From Petunia secreta (taxonomy: Eukaryota; Streptophyta; Magnoliopsida; Solanales; Solanaceae), in NCBI GenBank assembly GCA_029990175.1, contig JARKIP010000035.1, positions 35,106,001-35,170,000 on the forward strand: a stretch of 64,000 nucleotides of DNA, given 5' to 3'. The notes beneath the pieces are model-generated. The model had not been told where the DNA came from. It did not search any database and saw only the letters and a program-made list of their open reading frames with translations. Numbering within the stretch: the stretch's first letter is position 1; every line of letters starts with the position of its first letter. The translations under genes were made by a program, and so were the position numbers. Shown piece by piece: positions 19,700 to 30,359 of this stretch.

Positions 19700-22186
19700 A
19701 TGGCCGGAGACGTATACGATACCATTGAAGTCCCGGTAAGCACTTTGGCCTACCTCTTGGCCGAGGTGAGATCCTTAAGTTCGAGGTTTGATAACCTCAA
19801 AGAGGAATGGGCCCCGAGTGTCCAAAAGGGTACCCAAGGAGGTACTAGTGATGAAATGTTGGGCATTCCCCAACCGTTGGGCATTCCCCAACAAGTGGGC
19901 ACTCCCCACAACTTGGGCATTTCCCAAGGTAATGTTGAGCACGGCGAAGAGCTTAAAATGACACTTGTGGTACGGAAGAGTTTGGGTACCATGAGTCTTG
20001 AAGAGCCGGAGCATGTGCAAAGGGAGAACCTCTTCCATGCTAGGTGTCGAGTGATGGGGCAAGTGTGCTCAATGATCATCGATTCGGGAAGTTGCGCTAA
20101 CATAGTAAGTGAGACTTTGATTTCCCAATTGCAATTGCCTACTAGAACACATCCACATCCCTACCGGTTGCAATGGTTGAGTGAGTGTGGAGAGTTGAGG
20201 GTGGTGAAGCAAGCTTTGGTTGAGTTTGGCATTGGAAATTACCGAGATAAGGTAATGTTCGATGTAGTACCTATGCAAGCTTGCCACCTCTTGTTTGGAA
20301 GGCCATGGCAGTATGATCGGAGCGTAGTACATGATGGTAGGACCAACTCTTACACGGTCTTGCACGGTTCTAGGAAGTATGTACTCAAGCCCTTGACGCC
20401 AAAGCAAGTAAGTAATGACTATAGGATTATGAGGGAGTTGAGGGAAGCGGCTAAAGCCAAGTCACCCATGGTACTTGAGCCCGGAACCAACAATCTTATG
20501 GTCATGCCCTTGCAAGTGGAGAGTGAAGCATCACCCGGACCTACAATTGGCCTTGAGCGAGAAATGAAAGAAGTGAGGGGAGGGGAAATCTCGAGTGAGA
20601 GTGAGGACACACTTTGTTCTAACCATGATTTATCTTCTTCTCCTTCTATTTGTATTGGCTTATGTGTAGGTACTCTTGGAGGCGAGCTAGTGGAGCCTCA
20701 ACCGGTTGGAAAGAAAGAAAGACAAGAGAATAGAGCTCTACATTGTGAGATTCATGAAGGAGGACTTGGACAAGGCACTTCAAATGATGTGAGTACTCAC
20801 GGGAGCTACTCAAAAGTAAGTGTTTCTTCACCTTCTCATGAACATGATTCTTCCTTGTCTTGCGTAGACTCAATGCTAGTTGTTGCTTGTAATGCGATTG
20901 ATGAAATTGCAACTAGTGTAGAGTCGATTGGTCAACTTGTGTTTGCATGTGAACCACTAGTTGAGAGGATTGATAAGCCGCATCATGATGTGAGCTCGGT
21001 ATATAATGAACCTCTCTATAGTGAGGAAATGGTAGTTGGCTATACTTGTGACCCTTGTTATGACACCCCACCCATATTTGATAAAGGGGAAGATGAGTTA
21101 TGTGACTCTACCCTTGTTGACATAATTGATTTTGGTGGATTTGTGTGTCGTAGTAAGGATGATAGTGACCTTGAGGAGTCCAAATTGCATGAATTGGACC
21201 AAGTTGTCTATGATGACTCCTCAAGTGCGGATGAAGAACCTAGCCTTGATACGATGCCGATGTTTGACTATGAAATTGAGGTGCATGCTTTTACATTCCC
21301 ATTGCATGAGGGCATCTTTAATTGTGAAGGCGATTTGTATCGGACTAGAATTGAGGATGAAGTAGAACCTCCGTGGTGTGAGGGATTTGATCCCATAGAC
21401 AACTCCTTGTTTGAAGCTTCGAGTGAGGTAGATGAATCTTCTAGTGACCCTACCCTTGTTGGTGCGGGTTATGATGATGAAGAGGCCATTAGTAATACCT
21501 TCCTTGGGAGCTTACCTTGTGAGGGGGGTTGTCTCGAGGATGAAATTGGAGGTGAGGAGGTACCTCTTAGTGTGAGTATGAGGACTTTTAAGAAGGGGAG
21601 TGGGAAATTTGATGCTAATTGTGTATCGCACTACTTTGTCTATTCCCTCCCATATGTTAACCACACTTTGAGACTTGAGCATGCCAAAACCGTTGTGCCG
21701 CATTGTGAAAATATTGCATTGAAGGTTTGGTGTGTTGATCATGAGCTTAGGGATCGTAGGAACTTTGATTGCTTAATCTTGATTGCTCCATGTTCTATTG
21801 ATCTCTTTGCTTGTCGTGTTGGTGAGTGCTTGTCACTACGGAGCCAAGAATTTGTTGTCTCCTTTGGAGACACAAGCTTTTTGATTTGCATTGATACTTG
21901 GCTCTATCACAAGAGTGAATTTTCCACACCACTTACCTTCACTTTTGTTGGACTTGCCTACTCGCATCGTGGGAAGCCTTGGTGCACTACTCTTGAACGT
22001 AGGGATTGTAGGGATTTTGATAGCTTAATCTTGCATGTGCCATACCCTATTGATCTCTTTATTTGTTCTTGTGATGGGAGCACTTTGTTGTCAAACCAAG
22101 TACTTGCTAGCTCCTGTGGGAGCATTAGCTTCTTTGTTGCCATTGATACTTGGTTGTACCACAAGAGTGTGTTTTCCCATACTTAG
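19700..22186 (+). CDS. gag remnant-protease-X protein, unit 2
   Basis: Identical in translation to the protein at 15035-17521: coiled-coil gag remnant, LGIPQ repeats, protease with DSG, then region X with its duplicated C-terminal module. Candidate X acceptor at 20619-20669. The pol tail remnant and polypurine tract follow at 22239-22313. The identity of the two copies shows that the duplication is very young or that the copies are being homogenised. Confidence 0.85.
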   Translation: MAGDVYDTIEVPVSTLAYLLAEVRSLSSRFDNLKEEWAPSVQKGTQGGTSDEMLGIPQPLGIPQQVGTPHNLGISQGNVEHGEELKMTLVVRKSLGTMSLEEPEHVQRENLFHARCRVMGQVCSMIIDSGSCANIVSETLISQLQLPTRTHPHPYRLQWLSECGELRVVKQALVEFGIGNYRDKVMFDVVPMQACHLLFGRPWQYDRSVVHDGRTNSYTVLHGSRKYVLKPLTPKQVSNDYRIMRELREAAKAKSPMVLEPGTNNLMVMPLQVESEASPGPTIGLEREMKEVRGGEISSESEDTLCSNHDLSSSPSICIGLCVGTLGGELVEPQPVGKKERQENRALHCEIHEGGLGQGTSNDVSTHGSYSKVSVSSPSHEHDSSLSCVDSMLVVACNAIDEIATSVESIGQLVFACEPLVERIDKPHHDVSSVYNEPLYSEEMVVGYTCDPCYDTPPIFDKGEDELCDSTLVDIIDFGGFVCRSKDDSDLEESKLHELDQVVYDDSSSADEEPSLDTMPMFDYEIEVHAFTFPLHEGIFNCEGDLYRTRIEDEVEPPWCEGFDPIDNSLFEASSEVDESSSDPTLVGAGYDDEEAISNTFLGSLPCEGGCLEDEIGGEEVPLSVSMRTFKKGSGKFDANCVSHYFVYSLPYVNHTLRLEHAKTVVPHCENIALKVWCVDHELRDRRNFDCLILIAPCSIDLFACRVGECLSLRSQEFVVSFGDTSFLICIDTWLYHKSEFSTPLTFTFVGLAYSHRGKPWCTTLERRDCRDFDSLILHVPYPIDLFICSCDGSTLLSNQVLASSCGSISFFVAIDTWLYHKSVFSHT

Positions 22187-22313
22187 TGCACTAATCTACT
22201 CTTGTAGTAGGGATTTTTTTTTTTTTGTTTTTGTTGCCTTTTGATGTAGGTGATGCTACCTTGGAGGAGGACGCCTTAATTTCGAGGACGAAATTTTCTC
22301 AAGAAGGGGAGAA

Positions 22314-23084
22314 TGATGCAACCCAAATTGCATCGACACCTACACTTGGTCCGGGAGTTAAGGCATGGATGATATGAGCTCGGGGACAACTTGAAGACCA
22401 TGCATTAGAGCTCAATCAAAGTGGAGGCAGGGCCGAAACCAGTGCAGGAAACAGGGGAGCCAAAGCAGGGCAAAACAGGGCAGCACTTTCTGAGCTTACT
22501 GCCTGACGAGGGAGATCTGTTCTTCGCGATCGCGTGCATGTCTGCGCGATCGCGATGAGGAAATCTCTGCTCTTCGCCTTCGCGCCACCCTCCGCGCGAT
22601 CGCGCGCCTCAGCCACCAAGTGCCCACGCGATCGCTATTCCATTCACGCGATCGCGATGACCAGTGGAGCAGTGCGGACCAGAAACTTGGCAAAACTTGT
22701 AATGGGAAACTATAAATAGACCCCTTAGTCATTTATTGCATTTTTAGCAAACCTTGAATGTAGAATGATATTTTCTTTGAGTGAATCTCAATGATGAACC
22801 CGTGAGCGGGCATGATTTCACTTGGTGGATTCCAAGTTGAACATCGAAACCTCTTTGATCATTCTATTTGCGAGAGCCGAGTGTCTCTTGAGGGTAGTTG
22901 CGTAGTATAGGTGATCCTTGACTTCACCCGGGGTGTATCGAGACGAGTTCCTCGGTGCTACTTAGGTAAACGTTCAAGCCTCGTCTTGCTTTTTATCTCG
23001 ATATCGTAATCGATATCGCCTATCTTGTTTTAGCTTCCGCACTTTTATATCGTTTGTAGCTTCCGCCTATTTTCGATTGCATCA
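22314..23084 (+). repeat. LTR 3 of tandem A element
   Basis: Same length as LTRs 1 and 2; TATA at 22711-22718; followed by the right copy of the target duplication CAAAT and then H protease sequence. Confidence 0.95.
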
Positions 23085-23447
23085 CAAATGTAGTGAGTCA
23101 ATCACTTGTGTCTCAATTGAAGTTGACGGCCATGAAGCATCCTAAACCTTACCGGTTACAATGGCTAAGCGAATGTGGGGAGCTTAAAGTGGTAAAGCAA
23201 GTGATGATTCGATTCAAAATGGGGAGTTATGTAGATGAGCATTTGTTTGACGTTGTGCCCATGCAAGCGTGCCACCTACTCTTAGGGAGGCCTTGGCAAT
23301 TCGATAGACAAGTGGTGCATGACGGTCGTGTCAATACTTACACGGTCAAACATGAAGGGAAGAGATATGTGCTTAAACCTCTCACTCCTAAGCAAGTGAG
23401 TGATGACTACAAGAAAATGAAGGAGTTGAGAGAGGTGGCAAAGGCTA
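23085..23447 (+). pseudogene. H protease fragment
   Basis: Continues the H protease after the tandem A insertion: VVSQSLVSQ, LSECGEL, FDVVPMQACHLLLGRPW and the start of the linker to RT (KPLTPKQVS...REVAKA). The reading is open until the B element enters at 23448 within GGCTA. The same stretch, without the insertion, is duplicated at 3597-3972. Confidence 0.88.
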
Positions 23448-24232
23448 TGATGAGAATCAAACGCGGAAGAGTAAAAGATAAAGAACGAGACGTAACTCGA
23501 TCTCTAATCCCAAGTAGCAACGGAGAACTTGTTCCGATACACCCCGGGAGAAGGACAAGAACACCTACGCTATGCAACTACCCTCGAGCTAACGCGAGCA
23601 CGCAAGTAGAATGGTCGGAGAGGAAGAGTATTCATCTAGATCCGCTAGAAGACATACAAGTCCAAGATCAAAGGGTTTCATTCACTACCAAGAGCCATGC
23701 TCATGTTCAATGTTCAACATTCATCAATATCAATAATAAGCTAAGTGTAAAATAAGCTATGCTTGGGTATTTATAGTGTTTTCCCAAGCTTACACAAAGA
23801 CTTAATTACCCTTACTAATAAGGTTCACCAAATAAGCCACGTAGGGCAAAACAGTCAAAGAAACATAAATTCAGTAGCTAGGAGGGGCGCCTGGGGCTGG
23901 GAGGGGCGCCTGGCATAAGCTGAAGCCAGGCGGGGCGCCTGGATCTAGGCGGGGCGCCTGGCTTGGCCTTCAGCTAGGCTGGGCGCCTGAAGCTAGGCGG
24001 GGCGCCTGGGCCTTAGGCAGTGAGCTCCCTAGGCGGGGCGCCTGGGGTAGGCGGGGCGCCTAGCTCTGCTGGGTTCTCTTCCTCCTTAGGCGTGAGGCCT
24101 AGCTTGAGCACCCGGAACGGCTTCCAATCGCTTCCTTCTTCAAGGCCCTTCCTCACCAAGTGTATGTGCACTCCTTGGATCTCCTTAGCTTGGCTACGTG
24201 TGAATGGTCTTGAGGGGGTTTGGGTCTCATCA
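23448..24232 (-). repeat. LTR, family B (3' LTR of B1)
   Basis: TGATGAGA/TCTCATCA ends. On the minus strand its first 220 bases code for the pol C-terminus. AGGCGGGGCGCCT-type palindromes at about 23880-24066, and TATA at 23769-23775. Confidence 0.95.
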
Positions 24233-27200
24233 TCCTCCCCTTCTTGAGAAGATTTCGTCCTCGAAATTGAGGCATCATCACCCACGACCGCATCATCACC
24301 TACATCCAAAGGAACCAAGTCACAAACATTAAAAGTATTAGAAACTTGATACTCACTTGGTAAGTCGACCACATAGGCGTTGTTGTTTATCTTTGAAAGC
24401 ACTTGGAATGGGCCATCGCCACGGGGTGCTAACTTCCCTTTTCTAAGGTTTGGAAACCTTTCTTTCCGGAAGTGCACCCACACATAGTCACCCTTCTTGA
24501 GTTCCACCTTCTTGCGTCCCTTGTTTTTCTTGGAAGCAACCTTAGCGTAGGCTTCCTCCAAATTCTTCTTCGCCTTTGCATGGAGTTCCATCATTGCCTT
24601 TGCTCTAGCTTTACCTTCAAAATTAACAACCATTTCCCTTGGCAAAGGGGTTAGATCAAGGGGAATCAAGGGGTTAAAACCATAAACACACTCGAATGGA
24701 GTCATGCCAATCATTCTATGCATGGTTCGATTGTAGGCAAACTCCATAAGAGGTAAACGATCAATCCAAGTCCCGGCCTTACCTCGAGTCATGGCTCTAA
24801 GAAGAGCACCCAAGGTTCGGTTTACCACTTCCGTTTGTCCATCGGTTTGTGGGTGGTGGGACGTGGAGAACAAGAGCTTGGTGCCTAAAGCACCCCATAA
24901 ACTTCGCCAAAAATGGCTTAGGAACTTAGTGTCCCTATCACTCACTATAGTTTGAGGCACACCATGTAACTTCAAAACATTTTCAACAAACAAGGAAGCT
25001 ACATGTTGGGCATCATCGCATTTCTTGCATGGAATGAAATGAGCCATCTTTGAGAACCTATCCACAACAACATAAATGCTATCATGGCCTCCCCTAGTCC
25101 TAGGTAATCCCATCACAAAATCCATTGAGATATCCAACCAAGGACTAGTAGGTACGGGAAGAGGGGTATACAACCCATGGGGGAGGGCTTTGGATTTAGC
25201 ACGCTTGCACTCAAGGCAATTGTTGCAAAACTTTTCCACTTGCACCCCCATCTTTGGCCAATGAAATTGTTCTTTAAGAATAGCCAAAGTCTTTCTTGTG
25301 CCAAAATGTCCCATGAGTCCCCCGCAATGTGCCTCTTGCACAAGCAACTCCCTCCAAGAGGACTCCGGAATGCACACTCTACCATTTTTGAAAATATAAC
25401 CTTTAACCCATTGGTATTTTTCAACTCTCTCCCCCTTCTCTAGAGCGTCATGGACATTCTTTAGCTTTGGGTCATGAGCATACATCAATTTGATGCTCTC
25501 AAAACCCATGAGCTTAGAGGTGAGAGTGGTGGCTAGAGCAAACTTTCTCGAAAGCGCATCCGCCACAACATTGTCCTTCCCTTTCTTATATTGGATCACA
25601 TAGGGAAAGGACTCAATGAATTCAACCCACTTGGCATGTCTCTTATTGAGCTTCTCTTGGCCTCTCAAATGCTTGAGTGACTCATGGTCACTCTTGATTA
25701 CAAACTCACGAGGCCAAAGATAGTGTTGCCAATGGGCAAGGGCTCTCACAAGGGCATACAACTCCTTGTCATATGTCGAATAGTTCAAGGAGGCCCCTTT
25801 CAACTTTTCACTAAAGTAGGCGATGGGTTTGCTATCTTGCATTAATACACCACCAATTCCCACCCCCGAGGCATCACATTCGACCTCAAATGCCTTTCCG
25901 AAGTCGGGCAATTGCAATAGAGGGGCGGTACTCAACCTACTTTTCAATTCATGGAAGGCCTTCTCTTGAGGCCCTCCCCAAACAAACGGTTGGTCTTTCT
26001 TCACCAATTCGGTGAGTGGAGCGGCAATGGAGCTAAAGTCCCTCACAAATCGCCTATAAAAGCTTGCGAGACCATGAAAGCTCCTTACTTGAGTCACGGT
26101 AGTAGGAGTTGGCCAATCACGTATGGCCTCTACCTTAGACTCATCCACCTCCACTCCTTGGGCACTCACAACAAACCCAAGAAAGACAACCTTATCCACA
26201 CCAAAGGCACACTTTTTGAAATTAGCATAGAGCTTTTCGGCTCTCAAAGCATCAAGCACTTGCCTAAGGTGGTCAACATGTTCATCCATTGTCTTACTAT
26301 AGATCAAGATATCATCAAAATAGACAACAACAAACTTGTTGATAAAAGACTTCAAAACATGATTCATGAGTCGCATGAAAGTGCTAGGTGCGTTGGAAAG
26401 CCCGAAGGGCATTACCAACCATTCATAGAGACCGAATTTGGTCTTGAATGCGGTTTTCCATTCATCCCCGGGTTTCATCCGGATTTGATGGTAACCGGAC
26501 CTAAGGTCGATCTTGGAAAAGACACACGACCCACTCAATTCATCCAACATATCATCAAGCCGTGGAATAGGGTGACGGTACTTGACCGTTATCTTATTCA
26601 CGGCTCGGCAATCAACGCACATTCTCCAAGTGCCGTCTTTCTTTGGGACAAGAATGACCGGTACGGCACAAGGACTCAAACTCTCCCTTACCAAGCCTTT
26701 GGAAAGCAAGTCATCAACTTGTTTTTGCAACTCCCTTGTATCCTCGGGATTGCTTCTATAGGCCGGCTTGTTCGGGATTTGAGAGCCCGGAATAAAGTCA
26801 ATTTGATGTTCAATACCTCTCAAGGGAGGTAAGCCATCGGGCATCTCATCCGGGAACATGTCCCCAAAGTCTTCCAAGACATTTTTCAAAGCACTAGGCA
26901 TAGGGCTAGAAGAAAATTCACAATTAGAGTTTAGGATCATACCTTTGTGCACTAGGCATAGGAGGAACTTGGTGCCATCATTACCTTTCAAGAGCTCGCC
27001 CGGTTGCATCATGGCACACATGCCACCGGTAGATGAAGTAGGTGGGATTGCCACCATACTTTTGGACAAAGGGCTAGTCTCAATGAGTGACTTAGCCTTT
27101 GCCACCTCCCTCAACTCCTTCATTTTCTTGTAATCATCACTCACTTGCTTAGGAGTGAGAGGTTTTAGCACAAATCTCTTCCCTTCATGTTTGACCGTGT

Positions 27201-29121
27201 AAGTGTTGACACGACCATCATGCACCACTTGCCTATCGAATTGCCATGGCCTCCCTAAGAGTAGGTGGCATGCTTGCATAGGTACAACGTCAAACAAATG
27301 CTCATCAACATAACTACCCATTCTAAACTTGATCATGGCTTGTTTCATCACCTTAAGCTCACCACATTCACTAAGCCATTGTAATCGGTAAGGTTTAGGA
27401 TGCTTCATGGTAGTTAACTTCAATTGAGCAACTAGTGATTGACTCACTACATTTGCACAACTTCCGGAATCAATTATCATAGAGCAAACAACATCTTTGA
27501 CCCGGCACCTAGCATGGAAAAGATTTTCCCTTTGCAAGGTTTCACTATCTTCCACAATCATAGCTCCTAGGCTCCGTCTCACAACCAAGAAAGTATGAGG
27601 ATCCTCCTCCTCCATTGTGTCATCAAGCAAATCATTCTCCTCTACTCCCTCATCTCCCTCTACTCCCTCTACTCCCTCATCTTCCGATTCACTCTCTTTC
27701 TCATATGCATCATTGCCAACAACAATCATGGTCCTCTTTGTAGGACACTCCCTAGCAAAGTGACCATACCCCTTGCACTTGTGGCATTGTATTGAAGAAG
27801 AAGTAGGAGCATGTAGTTGAGTTTTAGAGTTACCTCCCACATTAGGTGTGTTCTTCTCAAACGGCTTTTTCACATCCTTGGTAGCATTTGCACCACTTGT
27901 TCCACTTGCACTTGGGAACCTTGCATTTGTAGTAGGAGGCTTCCAATCCTTTGGTTTGCTTGTTGGAGTAGGAGTGCTACTCTTGTAGTGAAGGGATTTC
28001 TCCTCCTTGAGCCATTTCTCGGCCTCAACCGCATCTTCACATAGCTTGTAATGATCATCATATTTGTGGAACTTCAATTGTGAAGCTATGTCTCGGTTCA
28101 AGCCCCCTTTGAAACGGATCATGGCCGTCTCATTGTCTTCATCATCTAAGTCAAGGATCATTCGGATTTGCTCAAATTCATTGAAGTATTCACCAACCGA
28201 TTTGGAACCTTGCTTCAAATCATATAGACGCCTTTGTTGTTCAACCCGGTATTGATTAGTCAAGTACTTCTCATCCATCACACGGATCAACTCTTCCCAA
28301 GTAAGATTAATAGCCATACCCGTCCTTCTTCTATTTCTCTTCACCGACTCCCACCAAGTAGAAGCAAAAGATTCAAAGGAGGATATTGCATACTTGGTTT
28401 TCTTCACATCGGGCATATCATTGGTGTCAAAGATACGCTCCATAGCCAATTTCCAACCAATGTACTCCACCGGGTCACTACTTCCTTTGAAAGAAGGAAT
28501 AGTGAGCTTCACACTATTAAGATTGTTGTTGTTATCACGACCCCCTTGGAATGGCTCCGGTTGGCCCCCATAGTGATCATCATAAGCAACATAGTCCCTT
28601 CTAACATTCCTCCCTCCATATCCTAAGGGTGGCCCTCGACCTCGGCCTCTACCCCGATCCACATTTCGACCCCAATTCATAGCTCGCCTTGGTTGAAAGT
28701 GATCATCATACCCATACACATTGTCATCATAATCAACTTCCTCCCCTTCTTGAGCCTCAACAACTTGCTCAAGAGGTTGCACATTTCGGACGGGTCTTGG
28801 TAGTGGAAAGTTTCTTGGAGGATTGTCTAAGATACGGGGAATGCCCGTTCGTTCAACTCTCTCTCGGTCCTCCTTCACCCGTTGTTGATTGAGCAATTCA
28901 ACAACTTGCTCCGGGGTAAAAGTAGGACTACTTGAGCCTTCACCGGTCTCAATTTGGACACTCGGGGTCCCCTTTTCAATTGGGACACTCGGGGTCCCAT
29001 GTTCACCTTGGGTGCTTGAGGCACCCTTTTCAATTGACTCAATCCTTTGAGTCATGACATCCATCTTGGCAAGAAGGCTAGCCAAGGCCTCCTTTATAAA
29101 ATCTTGACCTTCGTTGGCCAT
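24013..29121 (-). CDS. gag-pol: B1 gag-pol polyprotein, full length
   Basis: 1702 residues from ATG 29121, which follows GTAG/GTAC. Gag: coiled coil (1-35), RG-rich patch (156-162), gag core (about 215-372), CCHC knuckle 446-459. Protease: DSG 551-553, LLGRPW 621-626. RT: YFDD 935-938 (about 790-960). RNase H: ECDAS from 1081. Integrase: HHCC (H1265, H1272, C1299, C1302), catalytic D1334, D1395, E1431 with exactly 35 residues between the last two, GPF at 1570-1572. The tail from about residue 1630 is encoded inside the 3' LTR and holds SRPFTRSQAK. No chromodomain is seen. Gag and pol share one frame, so no frameshift is needed. Every catalytic residue I could check is present. Confidence 0.95.
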   Translation of the reverse strand: MANEGQDFIKEALASLLAKMDVMTQRIESIEKGASSTQGEHGTPSVPIEKGTPSVQIETGEGSSSPTFTPEQVVELLNQQRVKEDRERVERTGIPRILDNPPRNFPLPRPVRNVQPLEQVVEAQEGEEVDYDDNVYGYDDHFQPRRAMNWGRNVDRGRGRGRGPPLGYGGRNVRRDYVAYDDHYGGQPEPFQGGRDNNNNLNSVKLTIPSFKGSSDPVEYIGWKLAMERIFDTNDMPDVKKTKYAISSFESFASTWWESVKRNRRRTGMAINLTWEELIRVMDEKYLTNQYRVEQQRRLYDLKQGSKSVGEYFNEFEQIRMILDLDDEDNETAMIRFKGGLNRDIASQLKFHKYDDHYKLCEDAVEAEKWLKEEKSLHYKSSTPTPTSKPKDWKPPTTNARFPSASGTSGANATKDVKKPFEKNTPNVGGNSKTQLHAPTSSSIQCHKCKGYGHFARECPTKRTMIVVGNDAYEKESESEDEGVEGVEGDEGVEENDLLDDTMEEEDPHTFLVVRRSLGAMIVEDSETLQRENLFHARCRVKDVVCSMIIDSGSCANVVSQSLVAQLKLTTMKHPKPYRLQWLSECGELKVMKQAMIKFRMGSYVDEHLFDVVPMQACHLLLGRPWQFDRQVVHDGRVNTYTVKHEGKRFVLKPLTPKQVSDDYKKMKELREVAKAKSLIETSPLSKSMVAIPPTSSTGGMCAMMQPGELLKGNDGTKFLLCLVHKGMILNSNCEFSSSPMPSALKNVLEDFGDMFPDEMPDGLPPLRGIEHQIDFIPGSQIPNKPAYRSNPEDTRELQKQVDDLLSKGLVRESLSPCAVPVILVPKKDGTWRMCVDCRAVNKITVKYRHPIPRLDDMLDELSGSCVFSKIDLRSGYHQIRMKPGDEWKTAFKTKFGLYEWLVMPFGLSNAPSTFMRLMNHVLKSFINKFVVVYFDDILIYSKTMDEHVDHLRQVLDALRAEKLYANFKKCAFGVDKVVFLGFVVSAQGVEVDESKVEAIRDWPTPTTVTQVRSFHGLASFYRRFVRDFSSIAAPLTELVKKDQPFVWGGPQEKAFHELKSRLSTAPLLQLPDFGKAFEVECDASGVGIGGVLMQDSKPIAYFSEKLKGASLNYSTYDKELYALVRALAHWQHYLWPREFVIKSDHESLKHLRGQEKLNKRHAKWVEFIESFPYVIQYKKGKDNVVADALSRKFALATTLTSKLMGFESIKLMYAHDPKLKNVHDALEKGERVEKYQWVKGYIFKNGRVCIPESSWRELLVQEAHCGGLMGHFGTRKTLAILKEQFHWPKMGVQVEKFCNNCLECKRAKSKALPHGLYTPLPVPTSPWLDISMDFVMGLPRTRGGHDSIYVVVDRFSKMAHFIPCKKCDDAQHVASLFVENVLKLHGVPQTIVSDRDTKFLSHFWRSLWGALGTKLLFSTSHHPQTDGQTEVVNRTLGALLRAMTRGKAGTWIDRLPLMEFAYNRTMHRMIGMTPFECVYGFNPLIPLDLTPLPREMVVNFEGKARAKAMMELHAKAKKNLEEAYAKVASKKNKGRKKVELKKGDYVWVHFRKERFPNLRKGKLAPRGDGPFQVLSKINNNAYVVDLPSEYQVSNTFNVCDLVPLDVGDDAVVGDDASISRTKSSQEGEDDETQTPSRPFTRSQAKEIQGVHIHLVRKGLEEGSDWKPFRVLKLGLTPKEEENPAELGAPPTPGAPPRELTA

Positions 29122-30359
29122 TGTACCTACAACAAAGAAAACAAGAGTTAGTTTAAACACCTCACTCGCTCCCTCACTTGTGTTCACTCGGATCACTCTT
29201 TTGGGTGGCGGTGGATATTTCGCTCAACTTGTAGTCCCAAGCTTCACGTAGATGATTAGCAACTCCTCAACTCAACTAAACTATTCACGAGTCACGCACA
29301 CTCCGGGGTGAGTGGAGTTAATGGGACTCAATGAACGCTAGGCACTTTGAAGTGAAGGACTTGAGTTAAAGGATTCTACGCTTTTCCTTAGAATTCTACT
29401 CTCCTTGCTAGGCACGAATCACTTAAGAGCAATCAAAGGGTTAGCACTATTCAAGTAGATCGGTTACTCAAATTAGTACTAACTAGATGTTATATTATCA
29501 AACAAAGGGAAATACCTACCCGAAACAATGCGTTCAGCACTCAGGAGGGGCGCCTGAAACTCAGGTGGGGCGCCTGGGTTGTGCTGTGTGCCAGGCGGGG
29601 CGCCTGGGTCTAGGCGGGGCGCCTGGGACTTAGGCAGTAGCCAAGTCAGGCGGGGCGCCTGGCTTAGGCGGGGCGCCTAGCCTGAAGCTTTTTCCAACTC
29701 GTTCCAAACTCGTTTCAAGTCGATTTTCAAGCCTCAAATCCGATGTTTTCAACTTGTTTTCACAATCCAATGATACCCAAAGTTGTGTTTGATCTTCCTT
29801 AACAAAACCCAATCAAATTTTCAATCAAACAATCAATCAAATCAGGGTTCAATCTCAAGAACTCAAGAACACAAGGGTTTATCAAAAGGGTTTCAACAAG
29901 GATTGTGATTCATCAAAGAAGGTGTTATGCATGTTCAAATCCCACAAAATTGGTACCGAATTGTCTGTATTTCAATGAAGATCAATCCCCAATAACAAGT
30001 TTTCAATCAAACATCAATCCAACCCAAGAATCAAGCCAAAATTCATCAAGAACAAGTTCTTCAAGGGTTTAAGGGGTTTTGGGGTTTCAATTTTTCAAAC
30101 TTCACCAATTCCAACAATTTTGGTACTCAAGTAACGGGAAATCAATCGCGATCAAGAATCCTCAACACCCATATCATAAATCATCCAAATCAACAAGTAA
30201 CACCAAATTTTTTGTAATTTTCAATTTTTCAATTTTTTTGTAATTTTCTCCTTTCTAATAACTTCAACAACAAGAAAAACTAAAGAAGATACTAGGCACG
30301 AAGAATCAAGGGTCGGGGGTTTGTAGAAACAAAACCCGAGCCTTGCTCTGATACCAAAC
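29122..30359 (-). other. 5' leader of B1 with GGCGCC palindrome cluster
   Basis: Non-coding leader. AGGCGGGGCGCCT-type motifs repeat at 29540-29683, the same motif as in the U3 of this family. Close to gag, on the minus strand, are GTGAGGGAG (from 29177), CTAAC, a pyrimidine tract and GTAG/GTAC. Confidence 0.75.
30345..30356 (-). other. Primer-binding site of B1
   Basis: TGGTATCAGAGC on the minus strand, three bases from the 5' LTR; matches initiator Met tRNA. Confidence 0.95.

Larger units (their letters stand above)
12984..23084 (+). mobile_element. Tandem family A element, LTR-internal-LTR-internal-LTR, X-bearing (element A2t)
   Basis: Three 771-bp LTRs and two internal regions repeat with an exact period of 4665 bp. 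One target duplication, CAAAT, flanks the whole block (12979-12983 and 23085-23089), so one insertion was followed by duplication, or a tandem form was integrated. The three LTRs differ at only two positions that I noticed (13098/17763/22428 and 13652/18317/22982), and the two encoded proteins are identical. Each unit encodes a short gag remnant, a protease and region X, without RT or integrase, so it is non-autonomous. Confidence 0.95.

Noticed and set aside
24013..24260. A chromodomain after integrase
   Set aside because: The tail beyond GPF has ISRTK, GEDD and TRSQAK but no chromodomain-like aromatic pattern could be seen.
25951..26832. 293-codon plus-strand frame
   Set aside because: Antisense shadow of the B1 RT coding region, with no start context or known domain.
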